Shown: positions 61,084 through 64,000 of the stretch, piece after piece
Numbering within the stretch: position 1 is the stretch's first letter
How the letters are laid out: each line of letters begins with the position of its first letter
From: Guadua angustifolia
Taxonomy: Eukaryota > Streptophyta > Magnoliopsida > Poales > Poaceae
DNA length: 64,000 nt
NCBI GenBank assembly: GCA_036346375.1
Contig: CM070517.1
Span: 13,743,161-13,807,160, forward strand
Direction of reading: 5' to 3'
Notes under the pieces: generated by a model
Databases searched by the model: none
Seen by the model: the letters and a program-made list of their open reading frames with translations, nothing else
What the model was told of the DNA's origin: nothing
Translations under genes and position numbers: made by a program

Positions 61084-63067
61084 ATGTTCAACAGGATATT
61101 TGGGAAGCCCAAGGAGCAATCCAATGCAAACGCTTTGGCCACTCTGGATAAGTTAAATGAGGTAACCTGATCTTTCTTCTTTTTGTTTTTCTGATATCAG
61201 GTACTGCTAGTGTTGAGATGCCCCTGTTTTACCCTGAATTAGTTAATCTTGTTTGGCTTGCCTGAGTCATTTGGTGATTGCACAGTTAACATTATGGGTG
61301 CCATTTTGCATCATGTCTGTAGGGTTGGATACTTTGATCAACTAGCTCTTTAATTTAGTTTCTATAAATTTGCATGTGATGTCAGCTTCATCCGAATTTA
61401 TTGGATATGCAAGCTCTGTTCCATGACAAACTGATCTTTTTTTTTTTTCATCCATTGTATTTGCTCCTGAAGTTGGAACCTTTAAACCTCATAGCCTCTT
61501 AGGGAGCGGAGGGTCTTTATATGTTGATCCATCTAGTGAACTATGATCACATTAGAACTGATAGATGTGACACTCTGTGTGTCTATGCTACAAAAGTGAG
61601 TTCTGATATCTTGCTTTATGCTTATTTAGACTCTTGATATGCTGGAGAAGAAAGAGAAAGTGCTAGAGAAAAAAGCAGCTGCTGAGCTTGAGAGGGCCAA
61701 GGAATTCTCAAAAGCAAAGAATAAAAGAGGTATGGTTAATCACCTGAGCGCAACTTTTATTACATGTGATTTGGTGATTTCTGTATCATTTTATTTTTCT
61801 GCAACATGTTGATCAGAGGCACTAAAATGGGCATCATGTTCTTTTGTACGCATCCCGCACTGTCAAATTTAAAAACATCCATCCTACTTTTGCATTTGTT
61901 ATCATTTTTTTTCTGTGGTGCTTGGTGCATTGGATCATCAATTATGTTTTAATCTGAAATACTGTTGTAGCAGTTCTCGTTGTTAAGATCATCATGTTCA
62001 CATGGTCTTTAGTCTAGCAAATTAAGGTCTGTATTTTTTATTTTTGCATTTTAGTGCAGTGCATACACATTGGATGCAAATGTTGCATAGTGTTATCTGC
62101 CAGCAACCTTCATCGTCATTTTACTTGAAGCCCTGATGATTCTTTTTCTTGCTTATTCATTTTAATCTTGTTTATTGGTTTTTCTTTCAGTGTGAATGTT
62201 GATTACTTTAGAATGCTATCGGGCTTTCTTTTTTGTGTGATGTAAATTAGAGTAATACAGAATTGTGCTAATGTTGTGTCAACTAAATCATTTTTTTCAT
62301 CAGCGGCTATCCAATCCTTGAAGAGAAAAAAACTTTATGAGCAGCAAATTGAACAGCTTGGAAATTTTCAGTTGAGAATCCATGATCAGGTTACATCCGA
62401 GTGCCTACTTACCATTTTGAGATTTTATGTTCACTGCATGTCAGGCATGTATATCATATACCAATCTTGTTATACAGATGATCATGTTAGAAGCTGCTAA
62501 AGCTACGACAGAGACTGTTGATGCACTGAGGACAGGGGCTGCAGCCATGAAAGCAATGCAAAAAGCAACGTGAGTTATTTTGAGTCCATTTTAATTTTAG
62601 AGTTTGGCCCCCTAATTGCTTCAAGGAATTGATGTTTCAAGATGACTATTTATGATATCCCTGTAGAAATATTGATGATGTCGACAAGACTATGGATGAA
62701 ATTAACGAGCAGACTGAAAACATGAAACAAATACAAGATGCTTTGTCAGCTCCTCTTGGAGCTTCTGCTGATTTTGACGAGGTAACTCAGTGTAGCCATC
62801 TAAGCTGTATAATCTTGAGTTTATAACTTCTTTTTCCTGATGTACTTAATACCTACTGCACTAAAAATCTTACAGGATGAACTGGAAGCGGAACTGGAAG
62901 AACTGGAGGGAGCAGAGTTGGAATCTCAACTTCTGGAGCCTGTTGCAGCTCCACCTGTGCATCCGGTGCATGTCCCAGCCAACAGGCAACCAACTCGCCC
63001 TGCTCCGCAAAAAGCTTCAGCCGAGGAGGATGAGCTTGCTGCGCTGCAAGCTGAAATGGCATTGTGA
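61084..63067 (+). CDS. VPS32: SNF7/VPS32 (CHMP4-type) ESCRT-III subunit (6 coding exons)
   Basis: Coding exons: 61084-61161, 61630-61729, 62304-62389, 62478-62569, 62667-62781 and 62876-63067. All are GT-AG and in phase, giving 220 codons plus TGA, the usual SNF7 length. The N-terminus MFNRIFGKPKEQ is the membrane-binding start of VPS32. A basic helical hairpin follows (LDMLEKKEKVLEKKA, SLKRKKLYEQQIEQL), then helices through MKAMQKAT and NIDDVDKTMDEI. The acidic tail (DELEAELEELEGAELESQ) and Pro-rich linker lead to a final AALQAEMAL, which resembles the MIM motif that binds VPS4. SNF7 polymerises on endosomal membranes to form intralumenal vesicles. The start is the ATG before MFNRIFGK, preceded by a probable 5' UTR intron. 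Nothing looks broken. Confidence 0.95.
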
Positions 63068-63516
63068 TCAGGTTCTGACTTATCCTGTGCTTGATCGGTC
63101 TGTAGTGTGTTATGCTCTTCCTTTCATGGGACTAACACTTGTACTTGTTTGCTAAACATTGTAACTGGCTAACTGCAATGATTTAAACTTTATAGATTGC
63201 GTATTTCTCAATGATAATTAATGATCTGCTGCAGAGATGCACAGCCAAAAACTGTTTGCATATAACATGAGTGATGAAACCATACAATCTTATTCATTTG
63301 AATTTTTTGGGACTTGATTATTCAGACCCTGTTTCAGATGCCAAGAGATCATTGGATGATAGGGATGCTTACCAAGGTTATTAAAGCGAGGTGAGGTGGG
63401 CAACTCACCACCTTTTTACTGCCAAAGCGCTTAAGGCGCACGGTGAGGCGACGCCATACACACATCCTAACCTAGTATAGCAGCATAATTGAGAGCACTG
63501 AGCAGGAGCTAGTAGT
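63068..63516. other. 3' region of the SNF7-like gene and repeat fragment
   Basis: Presumed 3' UTR, then from about 63375 a GC-rich fragment (GAGGTGAGGTGGG, AAGGCGCACGGTGAGGCG) that resembles the class of repeat in NEDD1 intron 6. No gene was seen. Confidence 0.4.
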
Positions 63517-64000
63517 TGTGAGGACCCTAAAATTCCAATCTAACTAATGAACTCATTAATCAACTAATCACATATATAAGGAACAATTGAACCTGACAAT
63601 CATACTATGCATTATAACTAAAATGACTAATATGCCCTTTGGTAGCCAGTAAAAGGGTGTGGGTAAAATGTTAAGTGGAAGTGCAGTAAAAGATAAGAGC
63701 AAGGCAGCCATCAGATTTACTCCCCTTTCTCCTCATTCCAGCCAGTGCATCACCCCTTCTCACTTTGCCAGCCGAGAGCCATTAGAGAGAGCCAGCCAAG
63801 CATTCATCCCCTTTGCCCATTTTGCAACCGAAGCAAAGCAAGCACAGCCAGCCAATAGCAGAGATTCATTCTTCCTCTTCTCTTCCCAAACCAAGCAAGC
63901 ACCAGTTCATTCCCCTTGCCCCTTTGCCAAAACCGAGAGCAGGCAGCCAATTCATCCCCCTTGCTCCTCCCAACTGAAACACAACTTGAGCACAGCGCCT
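63517..64000 (+). repeat. start of a gypsy-type LTR, cut by the window edge
   Basis: TGTGAGGACCCTAAAATTCC is a typical LTR start for this chromovirus group, and a TATATAAGG motif follows near 63571. The CA-rich, AGCC-rich text after it is LTR-like. The rest lies outside the window. Confidence 0.5.

Overview
The window is nuclear DNA from a flowering plant, most likely a grass (Poaceae). The evidence is spliced plant-type genes with GT-AG introns and a GC-rich first exon, Tourist-like MITEs with TTA target duplications, and large Ty3/gypsy LTR elements of chromovirus and Tat type with tRNA-Met-type primer sites. No prokaryotic or viral genome features were seen. The window splits into a transposon-packed left part (1-43.9 kb), a decayed Harbinger transposon (43.9-49.4 kb) and a gene-bearing right part (49.9-63.1 kb).

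Left part: a gypsy-type LTR (111-426) and a Copia-type LTR (1464-2186) come first. A minus-strand chromovirus follows (LTR 2303-5812, then integrase/RNase H/RT to about 8.43 kb). Next is a minus-strand Tat-lineage gypsy element (gag-pol 17.5 to 13.0 kb) with an additional antisense frame (about 9.3-12.4 kb). At 17513 starts a plus-strand chromovirus-type LTR, split at 19809/31455 by an opposite-strand element with two 4.17-kb LTRs (19810-23973 and 27283-31454) around only 3.3 kb of gag-bearing interior. The split LTR resumes, ends at 32189 and is followed by a tRNA-Met primer site and a decayed short ORF. A second Tat-type 3' end (33.7-37.3 kb) has an antisense ORF, polypurine tract and LTR with TATA box. 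Internal exons of a broken 5'-3' exoribonuclease (XRN-like) gene lie at 38.0-39.5 kb, then a probable solo LTR with a 56-bp tandem repeat.

Right part: two apparently intact genes on the plus strand. One encodes a NEDD1-type WD40 protein (10 coding exons, 774 aa), which recruits gamma-tubulin complexes to microtubule-organising sites. The other encodes an SNF7/VPS32-type ESCRT-III subunit (6 coding exons, 220 aa), with a probable intron in its 5' UTR. MITEs sit in a NEDD1 intron and between the genes, and a new LTR begins near the right edge. The two genes act in unrelated processes and show no sign of co-regulation.

I found no convincing new biological system. The most interesting points are the antisense ORFs in both Tat elements, the nested gag-only giant-LTR element with an ACGTGG-rich promoter, an exoribonuclease pseudogene, and dense micro-indels in GC-rich transposon DNA that may partly be assembly error. 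One 100-base N gap (18235-18334) limits certainty around 17-19 kb. All coordinates were read by eye; splice sites of the two intact genes were checked for reading phase, and other boundaries are approximate.
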